From: Candidatus Latescibacterota bacterium
GTDB lineage: Bacteria; Krumholzibacteriota; Krumholzibacteriia; WVZY01
Assembly (NCBI GenBank): GCA_011772205.1
Contig: WVZY01000022.1
Span: 305,442 to 369,441 of the forward strand
Length of the DNA stretch: 64,000 nt
Reading direction: 5' to 3'
Every line of letters starts with the position of its first letter. Positions within the stretch are counted from its first letter, which is position 1. The position numbers and the translations under genes were made by a program. The notes beneath the pieces were generated by a model that did not search any database, had not been told where the DNA came from, and saw only the letters and a program-made list of their open reading frames with translations. This document shows positions 50,601 through 59,662 of this stretch, in pieces.

Positions 50601-51412
50601 GTTCGTCTCCTTTACGCGTTGAGGTGATACGGCTGAATTCACAGCAGAGAACGGGGTGAGGACAGCACGCAGTCTTATAAGAAATGCCGCTCCATAGCCG
50701 TTGAGAAAACATAAAGCCAACCGCCCGCCGGCGCAAGATGTTCATCTGCACGCTGCGGGCGGCTTCGAGCTGCTTGGCGTATACTCATTTGTAACGCACA
50801 CCTTCGGTGGCGTAACCTGAGGTGATTCGGAGGAGACGACATTCCACTGCACCTCGGTTGCTCTCTCGAGGCAGGCGTTGGGGATCGACCCCCTGCTGGG
50901 GAGTCGACCCTCGCGCGCTAGCGAGGGAGCAAAATAGGGGGCCGGTCCTAGCGCGCACCGCGGACTGTTTCGGCGGTCGTTGCCGCCGGTGCCGCGCGAG
51001 CTGAGGGTCCGTTTGAGCTTGGAGCAAGAACCTCGGTCAACCTCAAGGCCCATCGCCCGACTCGCACCAACGCCTGCGCAATCGCCTTCCTACTCCGAAG
51101 ATTCCACGAGCAGAGGATAGTACTTCGGCGTAGGCAATGATGAGTCGTTCTCTAAGGTTTGCCCCGAGCCCTCGATACCTCGGAACTCGGGGGAGCCCGG
51201 CACCGGAGGCGAATCGTACCGCCGCTTCCCCTACCTCCGGTGCTTGGCTCGAATGCCCTCTCGTACCCGCGTCTTCTTTATTGAATGCGGGCATAAACGT
51301 CTTTTGGGTCTGGCTGCGGATGAGCGGCGTATGGTAACCGCTATCTGGCTTTCGCGGGTATGGCCCGCCTCATCCGCAGCTGTCGGAGGAAACGCGGAGC
51401 ATCCGCGCTAAC
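50601..51412. repeat. Gene-free stretch rich in inverted repeats
   Basis: About 800 nt with no ORF I can support. It contains a 7-6-7 hairpin CCCTCGC/GCGAGGG (50908-50927), a 17-bp arm pair GAGCCCGGCACCGGAGG (51193-51209) / CCTCCGGTGCTTGGCTC (51234-51250) with 15 matches, and the 12-bp hairpin listed next. Overlapping small ORFs on both strands are low-complexity in appearance and look like by-products of repeat DNA. The spacing suggests one or more decayed repeat elements. Confidence 0.55.
51313..51380 (-). repeat. Hairpin downstream of the tricorn gene
   Basis: GCTGCGGATGAG (51313-51324) and CTCATCCGCAGC (51369-51380) are perfectly complementary, with a second inner pairing near GCGG/CCGC. 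It begins 32 nt past the tricorn stop. It lacks a T tract, so it may stabilise the mRNA 3' end or belong to the neighbouring repeat DNA. Confidence 0.5.
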
Positions 51413-54400
51413 TTACTTGTCCTTCTCCAAAATCCCCATACCGCTCCGATCCGGATAAGGCGGCCGCTCCGGCGGAACGTAGGGATTCCGTTTGATCTCC
51501 TCGAGCATGTGCTCGATCGCCGTATCCAGCTGGGGATCCTCTCCGCCAACCATGAGGGCCGGATCGTCTACGACTTCAATATCAGGATCGACACCATGTC
51601 CTTCGATCCCCCAAGTACCGTCTTTTTCGAAAAATGCGAATGTCGGCGCGCTCGTGTAACCACCATCGACGAGACGCGGATTACCGCTGATCCCTACAAG
51701 GCCGCCCCAGGTGCGTGTACCGATCAGTTTGCCGCATCCTGCTTCACGGAACCAGAACGGGAAATAGTCTCCACCCGAACCGGCAAGCCCATTTATCAGC
51801 ATGCACTTCGGACCGTGATGGGCATCCGGCGGCCATGGGATGCTCTCACCCTGATCCCGGACCGCCCAATAGTTAGCGACCGGCCGGTTGAGAAGCTCGA
51901 TGAACCGCGTGGGCACCTGCCCGCCGCCGTTCCACCGCTCGTCAATGATGAGCGCTTGCCTGTCGCGCTGGCCGTAGAACTGGCGGACGAGCTCATTCTG
52001 TCCCCAGATCGACGTGTTAGGAACATAAATGTAGCCGACCTTACCGTCCGATTTATCTTCGACATACTTGCGGTTTTTCTCTACCCAGTGGCGGTAGCGC
52101 AGCAAGTACTCGTTGTGGTCGAGCTTGACAACTACGTGGCGCGCGTCATCGTCCATCTTGGGCTTCTCGCTCACCGTAATCGTCACTGTCCGATTCGCGA
52201 GCCCCTGAAATGCCGCCCAGGGGTCCTTATCCGAGTCGACCGGCACGCCATTTACAGCAAGGAGGTAATCCCCCTCTTTGACGTCGACGCCCGGCTGGCT
52301 CAACGGGCCTCGGGCATCCACATCCCAGGGCCCGCCCTCGATGATCTTCTTGATCCGGTATGAGCCATTTTTGCGCTCGAAATCACACCCCAACGATCCG
52401 ATCGATACACGCGGGGCTTCTTCGACATCCCCGCCCCAGTAGTATGTGTGGCCGACGTTGAGCTCCGAGATCATCTCGCGAATGACGAAGCTCACATCCT
52501 CACGCGATGCGCAATCCTTGAGCATCGCTTCGTACTGCTTCCGCACCGCGAGCCAGTCCACGCCGTGCATGTTCGGGTCGTAGAAGAAATCGCGCTGGAT
52601 CCGCCACGCATCCATGAAGATCTGGCGCCACTCCTCACGCGGATCGACCTGCTTTACCATGTTCGATGTGTCGATCACGTCTTTCATCTTCTGGTCGGGC
52701 TTGGCATTAATGATCGCCATCTGGAAGTTCCTCTTGACCGCTAGAAGTTTCTTGCCATCAGCTGACATTGCGTACCCCATTACACCTGAGATGACAGTTT
52801 TCTCTTTCTTGTCATCTTCCTCCTCATCCAGATCGAGAAGATGAATCGACGCATCGCCTTCCTCGCCCGGCCTTGGATAGCGTCCATAGATCAGCTTCCC
52901 CTGATCGTTCACGACCAATTGCGCGAAATTCCCTCGCTTCGCCGGAAGCGCGATCATCCGACGTTCGAAGTCCTCGATATCGATCTTCAAAGGCTCGGGT
53001 TCTTCCTCTTCCTCTTCAGCTTCGCCTTCCTCGCTTTCTTCCTCTTTGCCTTTCTCTTCGTCCTTTTTCTTGTCTTTATCGTCGGCTTTTTCTTCCTCCT
53101 CCTCTTCGTCGAACTCCTCCTCGTCGCTTTCCGGCTTGATCGGCGACTCGATCTCTTTTGTCAGAGGTACGACATAGAGCCGGTCCGTATGGGAATAGAT
53201 CCATGTTGTGCCAAGATCCTCATAAATCGGCCTTGAAATCTCCCTCTGACTGGCGAGATAGAGATATTTGCCTTCGCGGTCGAACGTCGGCCAAGTGTCG
53301 CTGAACATTCCGCTCGTAACCTTATGCATTTTGTCCTCGTCGACATTGTAGAGCCAGATGGATGGCGGTTTTATGACACCATCGCCGCAGGCGAAGGTGA
53401 ACCAATGCGAATCGTGCGACCAGCTTATGCGTGACGACCGCCGAAAGTCTTTGGCTTTGAAAACCTTCCGTGTCTTCTTGGTTTCCAAGTTGTATAAATA
53501 AAGCGTCGCTGCTTTGTCCCAGAAAGCGATCCATTTCGAATCGGGTGACCACGTGGGATTGTACAGGAATCCCTTCTTTAGATTCGTGAGCTTCTTCTTC
53601 TCACCGCGGCCGTTCGACTGCGTGATGCAGAGCTCGTACTCGCCCGACTCATCCGAGAAATAGGCAATCCACTTGCCGTCGGGACTCCAGGACGGATCAC
53701 GCTCGGCAGTGCCGCTCGAGCGATGAAGATTGATCACTGAGCCATTCTTCGCCGGAAGCGTCCAGACATCTCCCCGAGCTTCCACAGCGGCCCGCTTCCC
53801 CGTATTGGAGATGTCACCATCAAACATCAACCTGGATGCCTGCTCCGCCTGAATACGAAGCTTCGGACGATCGCCCGGGATCGTCACTTCGACCGTCTTT
53901 GCCTTTTCGGTGCCCAGGTCGAGGAGATGGAGCTCCGAGCCGACCTGATAGACGATCTCACCCTGGCCCTCGCTGCCTGGACCGTTGTTCGGCCATTTGA
54001 CGTCGTACTTCTTATAATGAGTGATCTGGCGCTTCTCGCCCGACTTCACATCGTAGAGCCAAATGTTGTTCCTGTGGTTCTGACCGGCGTCGGAGAGATA
54101 GTAGATCTTATCATTCCCCTGCCACATCGGCCTCGTGTCCGTGCCTTCCCAATCGGTGATCTTCTTCGACGTGTGTCTCTTCAGATGGAACAGCCAGATG
54201 TCCGTAGCCATTCCGCCACGGTAACGCTTCCACGTGCGGTGATCGCGGCTATATGGCGTATAGGCAAGCCACTGGCCGTCCGGGCTGATCTGGGCGCTGG
54301 CACCGTAAGGGATTTGAAGCTTTTCCGGGAGACCACCTTCTGTGGAAACCCAGCAGAGTTCCTGGGCGCGCGGATACACGAACATCCCGTAAGCCCAGAA

Positions 54401-54820
54401 AATCAGCTTGTCATTTCGCGTCCAGTCAGTGATGACCTCTGTTGTCGGATGGTGTGTGACACGAAACGGCGTCCCACCAGAGACCGGAATCGTGTAAAGG
54501 TCCATATCCCCATCGTAATTGCCCATGAACGCGATATTTTCGCCATCCGGGCTGAAGATAAGGAATTGCTCCGCTCCCGGGGCGCTAGTAAGTGGGGTTG
54601 CCACACCACCTTCCTTCGGTACCGTCCAGAGGTTGTTTGCGTACAGGAAAGCGATATGGGTGGCGCTCACATCCGGGTAGCGCAGCATTCCCGCGTGGGG
54701 TTCGACCGTAGCCTGGGCGTTTCTCGGGCCCAAGACGGGAGTCGTCGTAAGGGTGGGGATTGCGGCGGCCAGGAGGATGAGAGCGAGTGGGATGGTAACC
54801 AAGGATCGTCTTGCGATCAT
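51413..54820 (-). CDS. Exported tricorn protease homologue
   Basis: A 1135-residue peptidase. The signal peptide is MIARRSLVTIPLALILLAAAIPTLTTTPVLG. A beta-propeller region of about 600 residues has TolB/PD40-like blades (FLIFSPDGENIAFMGNYDGDMDLY; PSWSPDGKWIAYFSDESGEYEL; PTWSPDSKWIAFWDKAATLYLY). A highly acidic low-complexity insert of about 60 residues follows. Then come the C1 helical domain, a PDZ domain (PGVDVKEGDYLLAVNGVPVDS) and the C2 protease domain, with the catalytic-Ser region LINGLAGSGGDYFPFWFREAG. Tricorn cuts peptides from larger proteases into short oligopeptides. ATG 54820 follows GAGGAG, and the upstream start 54931 lacks the signal layout. The location should be periplasmic. 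Confidence 0.92.
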   Translation of the reverse strand: MIARRSLVTIPLALILLAAAIPTLTTTPVLGPRNAQATVEPHAGMLRYPDVSATHIAFLYANNLWTVPKEGGVATPLTSAPGAEQFLIFSPDGENIAFMGNYDGDMDLYTIPVSGGTPFRVTHHPTTEVITDWTRNDKLIFWAYGMFVYPRAQELCWVSTEGGLPEKLQIPYGASAQISPDGQWLAYTPYSRDHRTWKRYRGGMATDIWLFHLKRHTSKKITDWEGTDTRPMWQGNDKIYYLSDAGQNHRNNIWLYDVKSGEKRQITHYKKYDVKWPNNGPGSEGQGEIVYQVGSELHLLDLGTEKAKTVEVTIPGDRPKLRIQAEQASRLMFDGDISNTGKRAAVEARGDVWTLPAKNGSVINLHRSSGTAERDPSWSPDGKWIAYFSDESGEYELCITQSNGRGEKKKLTNLKKGFLYNPTWSPDSKWIAFWDKAATLYLYNLETKKTRKVFKAKDFRRSSRISWSHDSHWFTFACGDGVIKPPSIWLYNVDEDKMHKVTSGMFSDTWPTFDREGKYLYLASQREISRPIYEDLGTTWIYSHTDRLYVVPLTKEIESPIKPESDEEEFDEEEEEEKADDKDKKKDEEKGKEEESEEGEAEEEEEEPEPLKIDIEDFERRMIALPAKRGNFAQLVVNDQGKLIYGRYPRPGEEGDASIHLLDLDEEEDDKKEKTVISGVMGYAMSADGKKLLAVKRNFQMAIINAKPDQKMKDVIDTSNMVKQVDPREEWRQIFMDAWRIQRDFFYDPNMHGVDWLAVRKQYEAMLKDCASREDVSFVIREMISELNVGHTYYWGGDVEEAPRVSIGSLGCDFERKNGSYRIKKIIEGGPWDVDARGPLSQPGVDVKEGDYLLAVNGVPVDSDKDPWAAFQGLANRTVTITVSEKPKMDDDARHVVVKLDHNEYLLRYRHWVEKNRKYVEDKSDGKVGYIYVPNTSIWGQNELVRQFYGQRDRQALIIDERWNGGGQVPTRFIELLNRPVANYWAVRDQGESIPWPPDAHHGPKCMLINGLAGSGGDYFPFWFREAGCGKLIGTRTWGGLVGISGNPRLVDGGYTSAPTFAFFEKDGTWGIEGHGVDPDIEVVDDPALMVGGEDPQLDTAIEHMLEEIKRNPYVPPERPPYPDRSGMGILEKDK

Positions 54821-55384
54821 GCCTACTCCTCTTGATTTAGTGGGATAAAAAAGAGCCGGGTGGTGTTCGTAACGCATTCCATCCGGCCGCATTGGTACTG
54901 CCTGGCTGAGTGCTTCATTGGCAGCCAACAAGATGGTGCTGTACCGCCGGGATAGACACTCTGGCCTTTCCCGTTGGAACAGTGCTGATTGATTTGGTGG
55001 GACCGTGAACCTCGTCCCATTCTCTTACAACACATTTAGGCCCCAAGAGGGTTGTAACAAACTCGGTGGGGTATCAATGTTTTCCATTATATACGGAGGA
55101 GGGGCGAATTGGTTCGGGAATTTTTTCTCCGGGAAGATCTTGCGGGGAGAGAGTTCTCTCTCGACTTGCGGAAAGGCACCATCTCCGGAATGCCTTTTAT
55201 CACCTTATTTTACCTGGACCTATCAGGGTCACATGCTGGGCGAACTCGACAGGATTCGCTTTTGAGAATCGGCCTGTGGATATAGAAAGCGCTTGTAAAG
55301 ATTCAACTTATGAAGTAATCTCATCGGCGACTCCTCGCGAAAATTGCTCGTCCGGTACGATCATTACTCTTTGGAGGGAAAGCC
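54821..55384 (+). promoter_or_regulatory. Divergent region between tricorn and Ntn hydrolase genes, with a plus-strand promoter
   Basis: The 564-nt region has no supported gene; ORFs here lack motifs. On the plus strand TTGTAA (55293-55298), 17 nt, and TAATCT (55316-55321) form a moderate promoter for the hydrolase at 55385, whose ATG follows GGAGGGAAA. I could not place a clear promoter for the tricorn gene on the minus strand. Confidence 0.45.
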
Positions 55385-56626
55385 ATGGGCACGTATACTC
55401 GGCGGGAATTTCTCGGATATTCATTGGCGGCCGCAGCCGGCATGGTGCTTCTGCCTTCTGCTGGTTATGGTTCTCTGTCCACCACCAGCGAAGGTGTCCT
55501 CGATGTTCCCAAGAAAGGCTACCCGCTAATCGAAGCAGCGGGCTCTCATCGGGAGATCGGTGAGCAAATCGGCGCCGCCATGAAGGAGCGCATTACGAGC
55601 CATCTCGAGCTATCCCCCGAATACTCTACCTGCCTCGAATTTCTCCAAGATGGAGGGCGCAAAAAGGTTGAAAGCCTCATGGAACATGCCCAGGAGCTAT
55701 TTCCCCACTATATCGAGGAGCTCAAAGGCATGGCGGAATCACTGGAAGTTCCCTTCATATCCCTCTTCGCCTTCAACTGCAAATCGGAGATCAGTATTCT
55801 CAAAGAAACTGCCGGCTGCTCTACCATTGCTCTAAGCGATAGCGAGCGGATGATCCTCGCCCACAACGAGGACGGCAACGATCTATGCGTGGGACGGATG
55901 TTTCTTGCAAAAGTGACTCCGCCGAGCGGTGTGACTTTCCTTTCTTTTGTTTACCCGGGTCTCGTTCCAGGTGTTGGCCCAAGTTTCAACAAATACGGTG
56001 TCATTCAGACGACCAATTACATTGAGCCTCGGAAAGTGGCCGACGGCGTGCCTCGCTATTTTATTGGGCGCTCGATTCTAGAGGCGAAGAGCCTGGAGGA
56101 AGCGGTCGAGCTGGCGACCATAACGCCTCGGGCGTTCCCATGGCATTACAACCTCGCTTCTCTAACGGAGAAACGTATCCTCTCCGTTGAAACCGTAGCG
56201 CATCCGGTCCATAAACATAGCGTTTTGGAAGTCGAAGGATTGTATGTCCACACCAATCATTTGATTCATCCCGGCATGACATTAGAAGATGAAGATAAAA
56301 CCAAGCCTCAGCTTTATGATGTGCCTTACACGTCATCAACCACACGAATGAATGTGCTCAGCCGCGCCATCGAAAAGCAGGGCCCGCCCTCCAACCTGGA
56401 AGACATCATGAAGCTGCTCGCTCTGCACGAAGGCCGGCCTTTCAGTCCATGCCGGCATCCCGAAGGGGATGTTCATGGCGCAACGTTGGGCACCGCGATC
56501 TTTCAGATTCCGGGCAAGGGGATGACGCTGTACCATGGGAATCCCTGTCGAGGATTCAAAATACACTACGATCTTCCCGGAGGAGACGGGCTCCAGAATC
56601 ATCGGCACCCACGGTCTAATGAATAG
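55385..56626 (+). CDS. Tat-exported Ntn hydrolase, C45 (acyl-CoA:6-APA acyltransferase-like) family
   Basis: A 413-residue protein. The Tat signal TRREFLGYSLAAAAGMVLLPSAGYG is followed by the C45/AAT core. YPLIEAAGSHREIGEQIGAAMKERI begins it, and YIEELKGMAESLEVPFISLFAFNCKSE precedes the autoprocessing site AGCSTIALSDSERMILAHNEDG. There Cys becomes the N-terminal nucleophile, and HNEDG is the characteristic Asn/Glu/Asp loop. QTTNYIEPRKVADGVPRYFIGRSILEAKSLEEAVELA also matches. These enzymes cleave or transfer amide-bound acyl groups, such as penicillin side chains, ceramide-like amides or peptides. It heads a plus-strand run with a transporter and dipeptide epimerase. The physiological substrate is unknown. 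Confidence 0.88.
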   Translation: MGTYTRREFLGYSLAAAAGMVLLPSAGYGSLSTTSEGVLDVPKKGYPLIEAAGSHREIGEQIGAAMKERITSHLELSPEYSTCLEFLQDGGRKKVESLMEHAQELFPHYIEELKGMAESLEVPFISLFAFNCKSEISILKETAGCSTIALSDSERMILAHNEDGNDLCVGRMFLAKVTPPSGVTFLSFVYPGLVPGVGPSFNKYGVIQTTNYIEPRKVADGVPRYFIGRSILEAKSLEEAVELATITPRAFPWHYNLASLTEKRILSVETVAHPVHKHSVLEVEGLYVHTNHLIHPGMTLEDEDKTKPQLYDVPYTSSTTRMNVLSRAIEKQGPPSNLEDIMKLLALHEGRPFSPCRHPEGDVHGATLGTAIFQIPGKGMTLYHGNPCRGFKIHYDLPGGDGLQNHRHPRSNE

Positions 56627-56674
56627 GCCCGCCTTTCCATTCTGCGGCTGAACGGACTTCTGGGGAGGGCATCC

Positions 56675-56944
56675 TTGAAATTCTCTGAAGATCCGCGTAT
56701 TCGAGTCGGTCGAAGGTGCCTCGCACTGGCCTGGCTATACTATTCGATCTACCTCCTCGCCCTCATGGTTTTCTCGTATGTATTTGGAACAACGCCTCGC
56801 TTCCTGGGGCTCCCCGGGTGGGTGGCCATCGGTAACATCGTTGTCCCCGTCATATTCGTCGCCGCACTCATCGTAGTGGCCGAGAAGCTCATCCCCGACA
56901 TTCCTCTTTCGGGAAGCGATGAAACGTCGGAGGAAGTCGAATGA
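56675..56944 (+). CDS. Small membrane protein, DUF997/YhdT-like
   Basis: An 89-residue protein with two membrane helices (CLALAWLYYSIYLLALMVFSYVFG; VAIGNIVVPVIFVAALIVVAEKLI) and a short acidic tail. It resembles YhdT/DUF997, the small companion encoded just before the PanF pantothenate symporter in enterobacteria. It likewise lies directly before a sodium/solute symporter here, overlapping it by ATGA. The start is TTG 56675 after GGGGAGGG. It probably acts as an accessory subunit of that symporter. Confidence 0.75.
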   Translation: MKFSEDPRIRVGRRCLALAWLYYSIYLLALMVFSYVFGTTPRFLGLPGWVAIGNIVVPVIFVAALIVVAEKLIPDIPLSGSDETSEEVE

Positions 56945-58410
56945 ATGCGGCTACCGCCTCCTTTCTCGCATACACGGCCATTCTTATTGCCATCGGGCTT
57001 TGGTCGTACCGCATCGTCGAGAAGGTACCCATTGCCAAATACGAGCAGGAATTCTATGCGGCAGGCAGAGGATTGGGTGGTGTCGTCGTCGCGATGATCA
57101 TCGCGGGGGGGCTTGCCAGCGCCGGTACGTTCATAGCGGGACCTGGGATGACTTACGAGTACGGTTACTCATGGGTGCTCATCAACAATTTCCAGATCTT
57201 CATGAACCTCATGCTGCTCGCTCCCATCGGCATCATCGTCGGGATCGTGGCGCGGCGGGTGAATGCCATTACCTATCTGGATTTGTTCAGGGCGAGATAT
57301 CAGAGCAAAGCGATTGTGGTCGTTCTGGCGATCCTGGTAACCGTGTTTTTGCTTCCCTATATGGCCACGCAATTCGTCGGTGCGGCAAGAGTGATTTCTC
57401 AAATGACGGGGATGGGATATTTCGCTTCCCTTGCTCTTGGCTCTCTCGTCGTTTTGGTATACTGCGTGCTCGGCGGCATGCGAGGGACGTCGATTGCGAC
57501 GCTCCTGCAGGGGATCGTCATTACTGTTGGGTGCATCGTGCTCTTCATTGGCACGGTTCATTATGCGGGTGGATTCGAGCGTTCCACCGAGATTCTCGCT
57601 TCCCAGGACTTAAAATTTTTGTCACCGACGAGAAACGGCGAGTTCCCTCCGGCGTTTGCTTTTTCCATCGCGTGTTTATCGGGCTACTTCGTAGTGGGCA
57701 TGCCTCATGCTATGCTCGGTGCCCTCACCTATAAAAACACAAAAGCATTGAAAAGAGGCATCTGGATGGGAGCGATTCTCGTTTTGTTGTGGACTCTCCT
57801 CTTGTGCGTTGCGGGCGTGATCGGTCGCTCGATCAAACCCGACCTTGCCGTATCCGATGAGATCTGCCCATGGCTGGCCATGCATGTCGTGCCCGAAGCC
57901 CTTGGCGGCATTGTCCTCGCCGGCATTGTGGCGGGCATCCAAACCACCGTTGCGGCCATGGCCATCATTATTACGTCGAGCCTCGCAAGAAATCTTTTGA
58001 AAGAGCTCAAGCCGGGAATATCCGGAAGCGCTGTAAAATCCGCTTCGCGATTGACAATGGGCGCGTGCCTGGCCATCGCCATGGCCCTAGCGCTGCTGCA
58101 GCCTCCGTTGATCCAGTGGATCATTTTCTTTTCCATAGGCGGATTGGAAGCGGCCACATTTGGCCCGATCCTGTTAGGTATGTTTTGGAAAAGGGGCAAC
58201 AAGTGGGGCGCGTTGGCTTCCATAAGTTGGGGAATGATCATCTACGCCCTGGGGAATACCCTAGCTCCACAGGTTGGGCTTTTGGGGACGCATCCATCGC
58301 TCGTTTCTGTGGTGAGTGCTGTGATTTTGTATGTCGTGGTGAGTCTGGTAACACCGGAGCCGCGTGAAGAGGTCGCGCATACATTCTGGGGAAAGCCGGT
58401 GGAAGCATGA
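56941..58410 (+). CDS. Sodium:solute symporter (SSS family)
   Basis: A 489-residue inner-membrane transporter with about 13 hydrophobic helices. SSS features include YAAGRGLGGVVVAMIIAGGLASAGTFIAGPGMTYEYGYSWVLINNFQIF, YLDLFRARYQSKAIVVVLAILVTVFLLPYMATQFVGAARVI, YCVLGGMRGTSIATLLQGIVI, and LAGIVAGIQTTVAAMAIIITSSLARNLLKELKPG, which contains the Ser/Thr-rich TM8-like sodium site. It is closest in pattern to the PanF/proline-type branch. Translation is coupled to the DUF997 gene. With the epimerase downstream and the Ntn hydrolase upstream, a peptide, amino-acid or amide breakdown product is the likely cargo; this is inference. Confidence 0.9.
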   Translation: MNAATASFLAYTAILIAIGLWSYRIVEKVPIAKYEQEFYAAGRGLGGVVVAMIIAGGLASAGTFIAGPGMTYEYGYSWVLINNFQIFMNLMLLAPIGIIVGIVARRVNAITYLDLFRARYQSKAIVVVLAILVTVFLLPYMATQFVGAARVISQMTGMGYFASLALGSLVVLVYCVLGGMRGTSIATLLQGIVITVGCIVLFIGTVHYAGGFERSTEILASQDLKFLSPTRNGEFPPAFAFSIACLSGYFVVGMPHAMLGALTYKNTKALKRGIWMGAILVLLWTLLLCVAGVIGRSIKPDLAVSDEICPWLAMHVVPEALGGIVLAGIVAGIQTTVAAMAIIITSSLARNLLKELKPGISGSAVKSASRLTMGACLAIAMALALLQPPLIQWIIFFSIGGLEAATFGPILLGMFWKRGNKWGALASISWGMIIYALGNTLAPQVGLLGTHPSLVSVVSAVILYVVVSLVTPEPREEVAHTFWGKPVEA

Positions 58411-58522
58411 TATTAAAAGCGACACTCCGAGACCTTAAGAAATCACCGAAACGATATCTTTCCGATCGAAAAAAAGCGGGATTTTCTTATCATGAATCCA
58501 ACAATCCAAAAAGGAGACGATT

Positions 58523-59635
58523 ATGGCGGGACAATTGAAGATCACCAGTATTGATATCTACAAAGCCGATATCCCTTTCCACGAGCCGTTCCGTATTGCC
58601 ATCATGGAGTTCACCAGCGCCGAGAGCCTTTTCATAAAAATCAACACCAGTGAAGGTTTGTATGGGATGGGAGAGGCAAACCCGACACCGGTGATTACTG
58701 GTGAGACTCAGGCCATCAATTTGGCCGGGGCCGTGGATTTGGCCAAGCTCATTTTAAATAAGGATCCACTCGATATCGAAACGCGGATGAGAGATATTGA
58801 CAAGTTCTTGGTTCATAACAGCACGTTGCGAAGCGCTTTCGATATCGCTTTATATGATTTACTGGGCAAGAGCGCGAGTCTCCCGCTGTATGCCGTTCTC
58901 GGAGGCGGGAAACGTTCGTTCTGGACGGACAATACTATTGGCATCAACGATCCCGAGTACATGGCCGATAAGGCGCTCGACTACAGGAAACAAGGTTTCA
59001 AGGCGATCAAGGTCAAACTGGGAACCACCATGGCCGAGGATGTCGAGAGAATTGCCAGGATCCGGAAAGCGCTCGGAGATAATTTGCCGATCCGCATCGA
59101 TGCGAACCAGGGATGGGACTACAAGACGGCCACAGCAACACTCAACGCCCTGGAGCTCATGGGAATCGAGTACTGCGAACAGCCGATTGCACATTGGGAT
59201 TACGAGAACATGCGGAGAATTCGGCAGAATACCTCCATTGCGATCATGGCCGATGAATCCCTTTTCGATCACCATGATGCATACAAGCTCGCCTCCATGG
59301 GTTGCTGCGATTACTTCAATATAAAGCTCGCAAAATCCGGCGGCATTCACACCGCTCTGAAGATCAACGCAATTGCCGAGGGCGCGGGGATTCAATGCAT
59401 GATGGGTTCCATGACGGAGACACGGCTCGGGCTCACCGCTGCCGCTCATGTCGTATCCGCACGGCCCAATATCCGGTATGCGGATCTCGACGGATTCATG
59501 TTCTTGAAAGAAGATCCTGTGGTTGGCGGTTCCGAGTACGATGTCGGGGAAATTCACGTGCCGGAAGTGCCCGGGCATGGCGCGGACATCGATCCCAAGT
59601 TTTTGAAAAGGTGCGAATGCGTGACAGTCAAGTAG
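58523..59635 (+). CDS. Dipeptide epimerase, enolase superfamily (L-Ala-D/L-Glu epimerase-like)
   Basis: A 370-residue member of the muconate-lactonizing subgroup. Catalytic signatures are FKAIKVKLG (KxK, the second Lys being a catalytic base), PIRIDANQGW (metal ligand Asp), YCEQPI (Glu ligand), IMADESLFDHHD (Asp ligand) and YFNIKLAKSGGI (the opposite catalytic Lys). The metal-dependent enzyme racemises the second residue of dipeptides, classically L-Ala-D-Glu from murein, which allows their hydrolysis. AAAAAGGAG precedes the ATG. It is the last gene of the plus-strand run. The exact dipeptide cannot be predicted by eye, since substrate specificity varies greatly in this family. Confidence 0.9.
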   Translation: MAGQLKITSIDIYKADIPFHEPFRIAIMEFTSAESLFIKINTSEGLYGMGEANPTPVITGETQAINLAGAVDLAKLILNKDPLDIETRMRDIDKFLVHNSTLRSAFDIALYDLLGKSASLPLYAVLGGGKRSFWTDNTIGINDPEYMADKALDYRKQGFKAIKVKLGTTMAEDVERIARIRKALGDNLPIRIDANQGWDYKTATATLNALELMGIEYCEQPIAHWDYENMRRIRQNTSIAIMADESLFDHHDAYKLASMGCCDYFNIKLAKSGGIHTALKINAIAEGAGIQCMMGSMTETRLGLTAAAHVVSARPNIRYADLDGFMFLKEDPVVGGSEYDVGEIHVPEVPGHGADIDPKFLKRCECVTVK

Positions 59636-59662
59636 TTGTTGATTGAAGTCTTGGGGCCCTGC

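Noticed and set aside
50742-51294. Overlapping minus ORFs of 80-103 codons in the repeat-rich stretch
   Set aside because: Composition follows the repeats, starts are poor and no domain is recognisable.
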